Part shown: piece by piece, positions 23,834 to 35,738 of the stretch
How positions within the stretch are numbered: the first letter of the stretch is position 1
How the letters are laid out: every line of letters starts with the position of its first letter
Source of the DNA: Cochliopodium minus
Taxonomy: Eukaryota; Discosea; Himatismenida; Cochliopodiidae
Assembly: GCA_024220525.1 (NCBI GenBank)
Contig: JAMYWO010000033.1
Location: 171,910 to 235,909 of the forward strand
Direction of reading: 5' to 3'
DNA length: 64,000 bases
Made by a program: the position numbers and the translations under genes
Notes under the pieces: model-generated
Told to the model about the DNA's origin: nothing
What the model saw: only the letters and a program-made list of their open reading frames with translations
Database searches by the model: none

Positions 23834-25096
23834 ATGAATATCTCGCTTCATTTAGACCAATTGCCCCCTATAATACTCAAGCAAATAATGAGATTTTTAG
23901 AAGATAAGGATATGATGAAAATAAGTGGAGTAAATAAAAGTAAGCAAAAATCAATTAATATTCTTCGTATTCATATTCTGAAATCATCTGTATATAAACA
24001 GATCTCGAAATTTTGATGAAAAGAAATTCCATATAATTTAAATTCTTGCATCACCTATAAATTCTAAAATCAATATTGATTTTACAAAATAGAGTTTTTG
24101 ACATTGACAGGAAAGATAGAGAATTGGTATGGAAGAGATCAGAAGATGGCAGCATCCAAATTCAGATTCATGTTGTTGAGAAAGGAGATAAATGAGAGTC
24201 AATATATGGAGATGAAGAAGAAGATGAAAGAAAATCAAAAGGAAGGAGAATTGGAATCATTCATCAAAGAAGATAACTTGTTGTACAAAGATATCAAGGT
24301 GAAATGGTATAAACATCAAAAAGGGCCTTATTCGAATGACGACAGCGAAAAGATAGAAAAGGCATATCTGAACTATCTGCAGAACAAAAAGGAGGCGATC
24401 TACAATCTTACAATCAAAATACCAGGAACAAAGAAGAATACGTTTGTAGAAAAGAAATTCAAACTAGATTTCGTCAAAATGAAAGAGTTTGATTGCAAAA
24501 GCAAGGACAAGTTCGGTAAAGGCGAAGATATTGTGAGAGGAGCATGGTTCTACAAAGAAAGAGAGGACAGAAAAGTAAAGAACAACAAGAAGGGAAACAA
24601 GGGTGAGTTGTTGCCTTATAGCAATAAGATTGCGGAGAAACTAGAGTCAATATATCTCCTCAAACAAGAATATCTCCAAAACAAAGAATGGAACAAGTTG
24701 CTCGAAAAGAACAACGTCAACATCCAAATTGACAAAAATAAAATTGAACTTTTCCACAAGATGATTGAATCTAAATGGTGTCTGGATATGAGATCGGAGC
24801 AGGCCATCAAACATCAGGACACTGCGGTCGAGCATTACATCAGCATCGAAGAGATGTGTGAAGTTTTTAAGCATAGTGACGAAGATTGTAATCAAAACCT
24901 TGATTACAATCGCATTGTTATCCGAGGCTTCCCTGAGAAGAAGAGAAAGGAAAGGCCCCCCGTGCCTACTCAAGATGCACCCATTGAGCTTGAGAACGAT
25001 GCATCTCCTTCTGAGACTAAAAGTTTTCCCAAATCTGATAAAAAACCTTTTGATAAAAAGAACCAAAGAAAACCCAACAAAAATAACAAAAAATAA
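23834..25096 (+). CDS. F-box protein with PA-PLA1/DDHD-type N-terminal fold, no lipase domain
   Basis: Two exons (23834-23939 and 24111-25096), 363 residues. Residues 1-36 form an F-box (HLDQLPPIILKQIMRFLEDK, then SGVNKRK). Residues ~90-205 follow the pattern of the region before the lipase in phosphatidic-acid-preferring phospholipase A1 proteins: KVKWYKHQKGPYSNDDSEKI, an EAYL-like helix, a basic strand, FKLDFVKM, then VRGAWFYKE and LLPYSNKIAEKLESIY. The catalytic GxSxG and DDHD motifs do not occur. The C-terminus is Pro/Lys-rich and low complexity. Inferred role: SCF substrate receptor whose binding module is a WWE-like fold (WWE domains bind ADP-ribose or partners elsewhere). The splice makes VNKRKIENWYG in frame. 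The match to PA-PLA1 is by eye only. Confidence 0.65.
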
Positions 25097-25577
25097 AAAT
25101 TATAAACATTTCTTAAAAAATTGGTGTGCTTGTTTTTCAAAATCTACCAAAAAGTTTAATGTTAATTGAAAAAAGGAATGTTGGGTAACATACCACAAAT
25201 CATTATTAAGGATCCAAGTTAAATCCATATAACTTAAACTATATTCTAGAATATTCTATTTATCATCATTTTAAATTTTTTTTTTTAGTAGGGGGCAAAT
25301 TTGTTCCCAGACTTTAAAAAAAAGCTATATTAGGATATGAAAATAAAAAAGAATGAAAATAAAAAAATTAATAAAGTTTTATTGAAAAGAGTTCTCCAAA
25401 AGAGTAAATTAAGTTGAATCAAGCGTGGATAATTCCAAAGTGAAAAGTTTGTTTAGCGCAAAAAATTACAAAGAAAAAATTTCAAAGAAACACTTCCAAA
25501 AAAGTTATTTAAGTACGTTTATTTAATTATTGTTTTGAATTTTTCAACTGTAAAGAATTTTTTTTTTCAATTATTTT
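25097..25577. other. Convergent spacer, no gene seen
   Basis: This is 481 nt between the stop of the F-box gene and the stop of the armadillo gene. It is AT-rich with scattered short runs, no open frame of note and no structured RNA that I can recognise. Confidence 0.6.
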
Positions 25578-27966
25578 TTAATCCCAATCATTGGGCTTAG
25601 CAGAATACATCACAAACTTGCAAATATTCCAAAAAATAGGTTTTATGATGAGAAACTTTTGTTTGGTCTGCTTCATCAAAAGCAGAATATGAACAGAACG
25701 CTTATAAGAAGAAGGAAAAAGATGGAAAACAGTCTTCCAATCGGAATAAAAGTCGACGTATTGCTTCTTAAGTTCACAAACCTGGCTCAGTTGGAGAAAA
25801 TATCTGTTTTGAACGTAATGAGCATGCAAAAGATCCCAAATTAATTGTATGTTGTTGAACTCTTGTTCTTTTAAACTATCAAAAATTTTATTGAAAGAAT
25901 TTTTAAATTTATTTTTAATTGTTTAAAAAAGGTGTTAAAGAAAAATTTACTAAACAACAATTTTTTGGACATCATTCTCGATACCACGACCACATTTCTG
26001 CCAAGTAGTCAAATCCTTGGAGCTCAAATCAACAGGAATAACTTCATCGATCAAAGCCTTGGCAGTGGGGAGATGGTGATAAATAGAGAAGAGACTCTCA
26101 CAAGCATACAAATTACATTTGTCATCCTTGATGGAGAAGAGGTAGATGAGAGGGATGAGACCCCCCTCACGCTCCACTATCTCCGAATTTTTTCTTTGGC
26201 GGAGAACGAGGTTGTGGATAACTTTGGTACTGTTCCACACAAGTTGGAGGTTGTCAAGACAGGAGAGAGACTGAACTATAGGGCGGACTGCACCCGCGCT
26301 CACGATGAATTGCTTATTATCTAATTCGTAAAGAAAGTGGAAATTAATTTAAGAATATAACAAAGAAATGAAATTCTTAAATTTAAAAAAATTCAAGATT
26401 ATAAAATATTAAATTAAAAACACTTTAATTATTATTAAATTATTAAATTCAAAGGAAATTTAAAATTGAAAGAAATAAATTTTTTTTTAATAAAACAATT
26501 AATTATACCCAAACTCACCGCAAGACTACAAATCACTTTGGTGCCCATTAAAATTACTTTTTGAGAGTTATTTTGGTTGAGCATATTCACCAAAATTGGT
26601 ATTGCTCCATTTTCTCTAATTAAAATTTTGTTTTCTATTTTTAAAAAATAAAATTTAAAAATTATTAATTAAATTTGAATTTAAAAATAAATTTTACCAT
26701 CATCAAACGCTAGCCTCAATACTGTATGCGCGCACATTGCTAGTTCGGTTTCGTCTTTGGATGTGAGGAGTTGAACAAGAAGAGGAATGCAATTTCGGAA
26801 AAGTTTTTTCCCGCCTTTAAGGAGTTTTAAAATAAATATTTAATATAAAATTAGATAAGAAAAAATTGAATTAAAAAAAATAAATTAATCAAATTAAATT
26901 ATAGATATATTTATATTAAATATATCTATATATATTAATTTTTTTTTACTTTCTAATCCCACCAGATGAGACAACAATCTTACGCATCTATCCCTCACAT
27001 CTTGATATTTTGTATTGATGAAAAGTTCAGACAATGGAATTTGAATCATATTGGTGAGCATCTCTTGCCTATTGGCTGCATCATGACAAGAGAAAGATTA
27101 GAGAATGGAATAAATTTTAATTTTAGAAATAGCGCAAAAAATATTTTATAACGAAACTGAAAAATGTTCTTTTAAAAAATTTTTTGATAAATGTATTAAA
27201 AATTGATGATAATCGTTAAATATATTATAAAATGATCAAATTCAAATCATTATTCAAGAATATTTCATGAAATTTATTTTCATAAAATATGAGTTGAATC
27301 AAATGATTAATTACCCTGCAATGTGGTCAATAAACATAACAATCCAAGTGTATTCACTTGTACTTTTTGAGATTTAGAATTAAGTAGGACGGACAAAGAT
27401 CCGATAGCGGCTTTACCCACTTCTGATAGCTTCTCCTTATTCATGGTGTTGATCAATAGGGCCACAACATTCTCTATTATCTTTTCATTAGATGAATTAA
27501 GAAAGGTGATAAATTGAGGAAGATATTTTGACACTTTTTGAGATATAAATTCATATATGCTCAATTTTGCCAACACATATATACACCTCCATTTCACCTC
27601 TTCGTTTTTATCTTTGAATATCAAATTTATTAATCTTTCCACAATTATATCAGCCTCTTCAGCATGTAATTCATTATCGTATTTATCTGCATCTTTTATT
27701 TTTTAAAATTATGGTGAAATTTTTTTAAAGTGGTACGCAAAATTATATTTTTGAATGGTACCAAGTATGGGATTATGTATTTGATGTATGTATTTATTTT
27801 TATCATTGAATCCACTTTTTTCAAGCAATTTAATTATTTCTATTTTTTTGTTTAAATCTTGATTGGGCAACAGGTTTGCCCAATTTCCATTTTTTTTGAG
27901 TTTTTTCATTGTGGTATTATCTTTTTGATCGTCTATATTTATTTTCCTCTTAATAATTTGATTCAT
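25578..27966 (-). CDS. Armadillo-repeat protein
   Basis: Seven exons: 27762-27966, 27315-27692, 26950-27075, 26698-26814, 26519-26634, 25951-26312 (or starting at 26320), 25578-25875; 533 residues. Armadillo helices are clear, e.g. EVKWRCIYVLAKLS, VQVNTLGLLCLLTTLQ, ENGAIPILVNMLNQN, VSAGAVRPIVQSL and EREGGLIPLIYLF. Length and repeat number are close to importin-alpha, but the N-terminal Lys-rich segment (IIKRKINIDDQKD) is only weakly like an importin-beta-binding domain and the Trp/Asn arrays of the NLS grooves are not evident. I therefore call it only an ARM protein of unknown role. The junction between exons 5 and 6 has two in-frame solutions differing by three residues: canonical donor GTGAGT with acceptor at 26313, or a GTTTGG donor with acceptor at 26321. 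Donor 1 is GTACCA, also weak. Confidence 0.75.
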
Positions 27967-28166
27967 TTCTTCCTTTTTACAGATACACACAATATTTTTT
28001 TTTTTATTAATTTTTTTTTACTTCTCAAGATTTTTTTAAAAAAATTTTGCTTTTTGCTTTTTGAAACAAAATTTTTGAAAGAGAGCAGAACAACAAATTC
28101 TTAATAAACTGTCTAGTCACCTTATTATTTTACCAATTTATCATTTTTAAAAGAATAAAAAAAAAA

Positions 28167-30066
28167 ATGAAGTTCATAAAGCAAAAATATAAATTCAAAA
28201 ATTTCATATCAAGATTATCCAAATCATATTGTACATCAAATATATGGATCAAAGGTAGAATAAAAAATATTTTTAATTATGAAATTAACCAATATAATAA
28301 GCATGTGAATTGGCCAGAGAAGAAGATGTAAGATCTATAAATGTGAATAGTGAAGATAGCAATTGGAAATCACTGTTGAATAAAGTATATGGGGATCTTC
28401 AAAAGCCCAATGAATCAAGCTGGAAGGATTATTACAAACAATTGTCGGAATCGTTGGAAGAGATAGAGGGGATAGAAAGTAAATTGCATTTTCTACTCAG
28501 AAATGGATGTATAAAGGCAATTACAAAAGTATTGAACCCAAATGAATGCCCAAATAACTTCAAATACAAAAATGGGGCAACAATAAGAGCTGATGTGATA
28601 TTGCCACCAGAAAGAGAATTGAATAGAAATACATTGTATCTCTCTGCATATTACGGACACGAGAATCTCGTGAGATTTTTTTATGGATTGGGAGTTGATC
28701 CCTTGAAAAAGATCTCCTTGGGGGATTATCAAAATACTCCAAATTTGTTACATAAAGTAGGAGCATTGACCTATTCGATACATGCTGCATCACATTCTGG
28801 TTCTGTAAGTAATTTTCTTTAATTTTCATTCATATATTTTGTTTGTGATATCGATTATGATCAACATAAAAATTATCATCTTCAGTATGAATAAAGATTC
28901 TCGTGATATCTCTCTCAAAGTTTTAAAAATTAATTTTACAAGAAAATATTTATATCAAAATCTTTTTGGAACAAATTTTACTTTTTTTAATTTCATTTCT
29001 TCACAAAGGCACATTGAAGTTTTTATTGGAGGAAGCAAAATTGAAAAATTATAATGATCTCAATTCCCCGCTGGGACCCGCCATCATCTCCGACCAGCTA
29101 GAAAGTGTAAAGTATCTGATAGAGAGAAGAAACGAATGGGATCTTCTTCCCCAAAAATCCGACGCAGCCAACATACCACCACATTTCGTATCTGTCTACT
29201 TTGATGCTCCTAAATCAACAGAATATCTCTTCACAAAGCACACAGACAAGTTAAATGTCAAGTTTGAAGATCAATACAAGCAGAATCTCCTTCATCACAA
29301 TGCTCTCTTGCCTACTTACTCCGATCCCAACTTCCCTGAGGCTCACCAGAGATCCCCCTTGATCACTCACACTCTCTTGTCTTACAATGTCGAGAGGGAG
29401 GCCAAGTCCCTCTCTGGCAGGACTCCCCTTTCTCTCGCTGCTTCCAATGGTCAATACCTGGTTTGCCAAGAACTCATAAAGGTGAAATTTTTAAAAACAA
29501 TTCAATCAAAATCTATTCATATCCTTATTTTTTGCTTTTTTCCTTTTCGTATTTTTTTATTTATTATTTATTTTTAATTATTTTCATTTTATTATTTTTT
29601 TAATTTATTGATTTTTATTTAATTTTTACTATTTTTTTTATTTTTTGTTCTTTCATAGGGCGGATCTGATATCCACACTCAATCACAAGACGAACAAATG
29701 ACCAAGCTCACCAAAGCCAAGAACCCGACACCCCTCGACTACGCCTGCTTCGGTGGGTTCCCCAACACCGTCAACGTCCTCCTCGAAGGTGGCGCCGTTC
29801 CCACCAATCAGTCTCTATGGAACGCCCTTTACCCGGGAATTATTTTTGCAAGCGGAAGATATCAAGACGAACAAGACTTTGTTTTTTCAAAGGCTAAGGC
29901 TTCCCTCTTCTTGGAATGTGTCCGCCTTCTTCTTGAGAAGTTCCCTACTCTTAAAGACACTAATGTTCCTACCCAGCCCCACTCTTTTCAGCAGGTCACT
30001 GCTTTTGAGGGTGTCACCACTGTTCCTGACATCTTGCTTTCTAAAATTGAGAAGATGAAACTTTGA
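28167..30066 (+). CDS. Ankyrin-type protein
   Basis: Four exons (28167-28254, 28302-28808, 29009-29481, 29659-30066), 491 residues. Ankyrin units are visible at NTLYLSAYYGHENLVRFFY, SIHAASHSGSVSTLKFLLEE (spliced), PLGPAIISDQLESVKYLIE, GRTPLSLAASNGQYLVCQEL and PTPLDYACFGGFPNTVNVLL. The N-terminus MKFIKQKYKFKNFISRLSK is basic and amphipathic and could be a mitochondrial leader, but that is inference. No other domain is recognised. The exon 2 donor used is at 28809 (GTAATT), chosen because the alternative at 28805 breaks the frame. Exon 4 has noticeably higher GC at third positions than the rest. Confidence 0.8.
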
Positions 30067-30170
30067 TTGACTTTTTTGTAATGAAATTTGACTATTTAAA
30101 TTTTTTGAAGTTATTGCATTTCTTTTTAAAGCACCTCAATCAGAAAGCATAAACTTTATAAAAAAAAAAA

Positions 30171-31619
30171 ATGAAAAAACTTTTTTCCAAAAGAAATTTT
30201 TCATTTTCCCATACTAAAAAATACATTTTCTCCTCCTTTTTCAACAAATCATTTTCAACTCAATCCTTGGAAGGCATTTGCCCCAAATCACTAAATTATA
30301 ATTTTAATAATCACAAAAAGGAATTTAACACCAAATATAATGCATCTCCTTCCATCAATAAAATAAGATATTATACAACATCCATTAAGAGCGAGGATGC
30401 GATATATGATTTCGAAAAATTATGGGTGGAGGGTAGAGTGAAGGAAGCATTTGATCTATTGGGCAAGAGGATCGAGGAGGAGCCCAACAATTTCGATTAT
30501 AGATATATCATGGTGGATATGTGTTTGGCAGCATCCAAATGGGAAGATGGGAAAACACATGGAGAAGCTGCATTGGGGATATCAACGGAGGATCAATCCA
30601 AAATGGCCAAATTATACATCAGGAATGGGATATTCAATGAGAGATTAGGGATCAATGATGAGGCGATGAGATATTATGATCTGGCGATGAACAAGGGTGA
30701 TGAATCTATCATGTTGGACGCTGTCGACAAGAAATGCACTATGTTGACTGATCAAGGTGATCTGGCCCAGAGACAGAATAGGACGAATGACAGAGACCGC
30801 TTGTATTACCAATCTCTTTCTTTGCAAGAAGATATCTTGTTGGATCATCCCAAAAAGTAATTTTTTTTTATTATATTAAATTTTAAATAGGTTTTTTCTG
30901 TCAATATTTTTAATTATTTGTTTCAACCAAAATTTGAAAACAGCGTTGATTTATTGTATGGAAAAGCCAGAAACTTATTAAAATTGAGAAAATACCAAGA
31001 GTCGTTGGAAATAACAAATGAAATAGCAAAAATAAACGACTCCTTTGCACCTGTTTACATGCTCCAAGGAGATCTTCTTCAAATATTGCAAAAGTACACT
31101 TCCGCGTCAGCAAGCTACGAAAAATTCTTCACATTGTTCGCTAATTACTACGAGAAAGGTGGCACCACGATCACCTCCCAACAATTGTTGGCTCAAGTTA
31201 TTCTCAAAAAGGGCATTTGTTATTTAAATATGCAAGACTATTCCCTTGCAAAGTCTCATATGAACTCTTTGATTAAAATGAACGAATACATGAATGGTAA
31301 CGTTTATTTCAACCGTGGTTTGTGTTTTTTCAAAGACGGGGATAACTTTGATGCGCTTACTGACTTTAACAAGGCAATCGAACAAAACCCAAACTTGGTC
31401 AATGTTTACAAGTATAGGGCTCAATGTTTGCATCTACTCGATAGACCTGAAGAAGCAGAGAATGACGAACGCCTTTATGAGTACATGTTGAGGGAAAAGG
31501 CTTTTCAGGGCAACCCCATCATAACCAAACCTACCAAGAGGGAAGAAAGAAAAAGCAAAGATAATCAGTACGAAACCAAATTCGATATGTTTGAAAAGGA
31601 AAGGAACCAAAGCAATTAA
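30171..31619 (+). CDS. TPR-repeat protein with mitochondrial-type leader
   Basis: Two exons (30171-30856 and 30944-31619; phase 2), 453 residues. The N-terminus is Lys/Ser/Phe-rich and acid-free for ~30 residues (MKKLFSKRNFSFSHTKKYIF), and at ~65 has IRYYTTS, closely parallel to KYYSTS in the Sel1 protein at 7046-9206; a mitochondrial presequence is likely. Tetratricopeptide helices follow: ISTEDQSKMAKLYIRNGIF, RYYDLAMNKGDESIM, LLKLRKYQESLEITNEIAK, and VYFNRGLCFFKDGDNFDALT with DFNKAIEQNP. TPR arrays bind partner proteins. Nothing points to a specific family. The C-terminus is charged (KREERKSKDNQ). Confidence 0.85.
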
Positions 31620-31749
31620 TTAAAACAAAACTAAAAAAGTAGTTTTTTTTTTTATTAACTTTTTTTTTTTTAATTACAAATATTATCCAAAAATCCAATT
31701 TTAAAGACCAAACTGAACTTAATATTAAAATAGTAGTAACAAAGAAAAG

Positions 31750-32990
31750 TTAGTTGGCAGGTTGATCAAACAAAGTGTGGCTGTTAAATTATAAAAAAAA
31801 ATTAAAGAAAAAAAAAAAGAATTTTTTTTAATTGATTTATAATAAATTATTAATGAATATTTAGAAAATTGAAAAAAAAAAATTTACAAAATCTGGGGTG
31901 TGGCCAAAATTTTTCTTCCAGGACGATATCTTGGATAAACATCTTCAAAAAAGTAATAAATATGACCTACAAAAATTCCCAAGAGATCAAAGACAGGGCT
32001 CTGTCCCAAAAGAAAGCCGATCACCAAAATGAAAATTGGGAGATAAGGAGCCTTGAAGTTGATAACGCCGAGGAAACTCATAGGGGTGTCGGGGTTTCTT
32101 CTGCTCCAAATGTAGACAACGGCGAAGGAGAGGGAAGGACCCAAAAAAATGATTCTCAAAAGGCTGAAATAGAACAATGAAAAACCAACAATCTTTATTT
32201 TTTTAAGAAAAATAAAAAAAAGTTTTGAAATTCAATTTAAATGAAATATCATTTCTAAGATGATTAGAATAATTCTTTGTGCCAAAGAATTTCTATATTT
32301 GAACAGTTTGAACAATATTGAAATAATAAAAAATTTGTAAATAATAATTTATAAATGTCACATAAAGATAAAATTTATATTTGCCAAATTTGTTCATTAT
32401 TATCAATAATTGATCATTTTACATTTATAATCCATCAAATTCTCAAGAAATATTTTATCTCTGTTTTACCAATAGACTGAAACAAAGATATATGAACATA
32501 TAGACAAAAGATCCAGTCCTTCCAGCAAAATCATTTTTTTCAAGATGGATGCAATGAGGTATTCTAATTTAGGGATATATTAATCAAAATTAAAATATTT
32601 TAAAAAGGGAAAAATGTCACTTACAAGAACAACATCTGGAAGATAAAATTCAATCCAAATTTGTCGAAATATAAAAAATTTGTTATTAATCTCCATATCT
32701 GCAAAATGAATTTGTATTTAAATTGAATGTTACAAAAAAAAAATGGATGTTTTTCATAAAATTATTACCTCAAATTTCGAATTTGTTCCAAGTTTGAATA
32801 TGAGTGACCAATTTAAATATAAATGAAGGGGATTAATCAATTCTATATGTACAGCTATCGTAGTTACAAAACATGCAGTTAAATAAGTTCTCGATACAAT
32901 AGGCAAAGATTTATACCAACGTATTATCTTTTATTTTGGGATTTATTAATTTTTCAACATGTAATCAATTTTATTAATTACCATATCCAT
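31750..32990 (-). CDS. Derlin (DER1-family ERAD membrane protein)
   Basis: Six exons (32982-32990, 32769-32927, 32625-32698, 32470-32563, 31888-32192, 31750-31780), 223 residues. Derlins are rhomboid-like pseudoproteases that help move misfolded proteins out of the ER. Signatures in order: RWYKSLPIVSRTYLTACFV (family start), IWRLITNFLYFDKFGLNFIF, LEKNDFAGRTGSFVYMFIY, FLGPSLSFAVVYIWSRRNP, FKAPYLPIFILVIGFLLGQS, FDLLGIFVGHIYYFFEDVYP, and tail GRKILATPQIFHTLFDQPAN. The rhomboid catalytic Ser/His pair is absent, as expected for derlins. Exon 1 is 9 nt (Met-Asp-Met) and the last coding exon is 31 nt; both are needed to give family-like ends. It is divergent from STT3 across 287 nt. Confidence 0.9.
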
Positions 32991-33277
32991 TTTTATAAAT
33001 TTGCTTTGTTCCAAATGGTGTGTTTATTTTGGTTTTTTGTCCTTTATATATGAAATAAATAGTAATTTTTTTTTATTTTTTTTTATTGATTTTTTATTCT
33101 TCAAAAGATGAGTCATTTTTTTTCAAAATTTATTGGAAACATTTGTATGAAAGAATTCTGGTGTTAATTGATCCAAAAGAACAAACAAATGCATTAAATT
33201 GAGAAAAGATTTAATAATTATAAATTACTAATAAAAATATAAAAAAAAAAATTGTTAGCGTGATTTATTTTCTTTAA
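32991..33277. promoter_or_regulatory. Divergent spacer between Derlin and STT3
   Basis: This is 287 nt of AT-rich sequence between the two start codons. It must hold both promoters. No recognisable motif was found. Confidence 0.4.
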
Positions 33278-35614
33278 ATGGAGAAAAGATCAGATAGAAA
33301 ACAATATCGTGATAGACACGAAGAGATACTTGGGAAAAAATCAAGCCCTCTTATAAATATTTCTGATAATAGAGGACAGATTCTTTCCAGATTTGCAATC
33401 TTAACAATGATTTGTATACTGGCATTCAGCACAAGATTATTTTCTGTATTAAGATATGAAAGTGTTATTCACGAGTTTGATCCATATTTTAACTTTAGAA
33501 CAACCCAATATTTGGTAGAAGAAGGATTTTATAATTTTTTGAATTGGTTTGATGATAGAAGTTGGTATCCTCTTGGAAGAATTGTTGGTGGAACCATCTA
33601 TCCAGGTTTGTTTTTCATTAAAAAAAAAAATTTATAAAATTTATAAAATTTTGCTGCTAATTATAAATGCATCTCTTTTAATTTAAATTTTGCTCAAATA
33701 ATTAAATTAATTTATATTGTTGTAGGTCTTATGTTTACTGCAGCTGCAATTTATCATGCATTGAGATATTTCAACTTTACTGTGGTAATCAGAAATGTAT
33801 GTGTATTATTAGCTCCATTTTTCGCAGCAAATACTTCTTTGGCAACATATTTTCTTACAACAGAATTAAGTGATGAGAAATGTGGTCTTGTTGCAGCAGC
33901 GATGATTGGAATTGTTCCTGGTTATATTTCACGTTCAGTAGCAGGAAGTTATGATAACGAAGCAATTGCTATCTTTGCACTCCTCTTCACTTATTTTCTC
34001 TGGTTAAGAAGTGTAAATACTGGATCTATGTTCTGGGCAGCATTGGCTTCATTATCTTATTTTTATATGGTGTCTGCTTGGGGAGGTTATGTATTTATTA
34101 TGAATCTTATCCCTATGCATGTTTTGACATTATTGGTTATTGGAAGAGCATCTACTCGAGTATATGTCGCATATTCTACTTTTTATATCCTTGGAGTACT
34201 GCTTTCCATGCAAATCACCTTTGTTGGATTCCAACCTGCTCAAAGTTCAGAACATATGTTGGCATTGGGAACATTTGGGTTGATCCAATTGGTCTATGGA
34301 ATCAATTGGGTTAGATTACACATCAGTCCTCAGCAATTCACCAAATTTTTGTGGTCCACCATCAGTACCGTTGCAATTACTGCCGCAGTTATCTTTGTTC
34401 TTGGTACCATTACTGGATACATCTCCCCATGGACTGGTAGATTCTACAGTTTGCTTGATCCTACCTATGCCAAAACCCATATCCCTATCATAGCTTCTGT
34501 ATCAGAGCATCAACCTACCACATGGGCATCTTTCTTCTTTGATTTGCATATTTTGACCTTCTTATTCCCTGTTGGTCTCTATTTCTGTTTCACTGAGATC
34601 AATGATACCAATGTATTTATCATCATTTATGGAGTCACCTCTGTCTACTTTGCAGGAGTCATGGTCCGTTTGATGTTGGTTTTGGCACCTGTATCCTGCG
34701 TATTGGGTGGTATCGCCATCTCCAAGACCCTCAGAACTTATACTTCACAAATTAAAGAATTCAGTGTTGATCCTGTCACCACCACTGTAAGTGAAGAACA
34801 AAAAACAAACAAAAAAGTGGAGAAAAAGAAAAAAAAAGAGACTGAAGAGAAATCTGTTTTTGCTATCAAAAGAGAAATTGCATTGATCATGGTCAGTGGT
34901 ATCTTTGTTTTATTGTGCTTTTATGTATTCCATTGTACTTGGGTCACATCTGAAGCATATTCTTCCCCATCCATCGTTCTTGCAGCTAATCAACCTGATG
35001 GAAGTAGAAAGATCTTTGATGACTTTAGAGAGGCATACTATTGGTTGAGAATGAACACCAAAGAAGATGCTAGAATCATGTCTTGGTGGGATTATGGTTA
35101 TCAGTTGGCGGCCATGGCGAATCGAACAGTCTTGGTCGACAACAACACATGGAACAACAGTCACATCGCTCAAGTCGGTCAAGCTATGGCATCCACTGAG
35201 AACAGAGCTTATGAAATCGAACAAGCCCTTGATGTAGATTATGTTTTGGTCATTTTTGGTGGTCTCATCGGATATTCAAGTGATGATATTAACAAATTTT
35301 TGTGGATGGTCCGTATTGGTGGTAGCACTGATCCTAGAATCAAAGAAAATGATTATTATAACAGTATGGGTCAATTTAGAGTTGATAGTCAAGGTTCTGA
35401 AACTCTTCTCAACTGTCTCATGTACAAACTCTCTTATTATCGTTTTGGTGAAATTTATACTGAAGGAGGTAGACCAAGCGGTTACGACAGAGTGAGAGGA
35501 ACTGAAATTGGAAACAAAAACATTCAATTGTTTCATCACGAAGAAGTTTTCACTTCCGAACATTGGATCGTTCGTATTTTCAAAGTATTGCCACCTGGAA
35601 ATCGTGGTTTATAA
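33278..35614 (+). CDS. STT3: STT3 catalytic subunit of oligosaccharyltransferase
   Basis: Two exons (33278-33605, 33726-35614), 738 residues, the usual STT3 length. STT3 transfers the lipid-linked oligosaccharide to Asn-X-Ser/Thr in the ER lumen. Catalytic signatures: first-loop acidic motif [12 protein letters not shown] (~68), DNEA acidic segment after [26 protein letters not shown] (~367; the SVSE motif), and MSWWDYGYQ (~560; WWDYG peptide-binding motif). About eleven hydrophobic segments lie before a lumenal C-terminal domain. A Lys/Glu-rich linker at ~505 ([14 protein letters not shown]) lies between the membrane and soluble parts. The protein looks complete. The coding strand is less AT-rich than most of the window, typical of a highly expressed gene. 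Confidence 0.97.
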
Positions 35615-35738
35615 TAAATTCTTTTGTGGATTTGTGATCCATAAAAACATGGGGATACTTTCCTTTTTTTTAAAAAAATTTATTTAAATAAAATTATTCA
35701 AATCAAAATATAAAAAAAATTGAATTTTCTATTTTGCA

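Noticed and set aside
26966-27151. Plus-strand 61-codon frame inside the ARM gene
   Set aside because: The minus strand here is an exon with proper splice sites and ARM helices.
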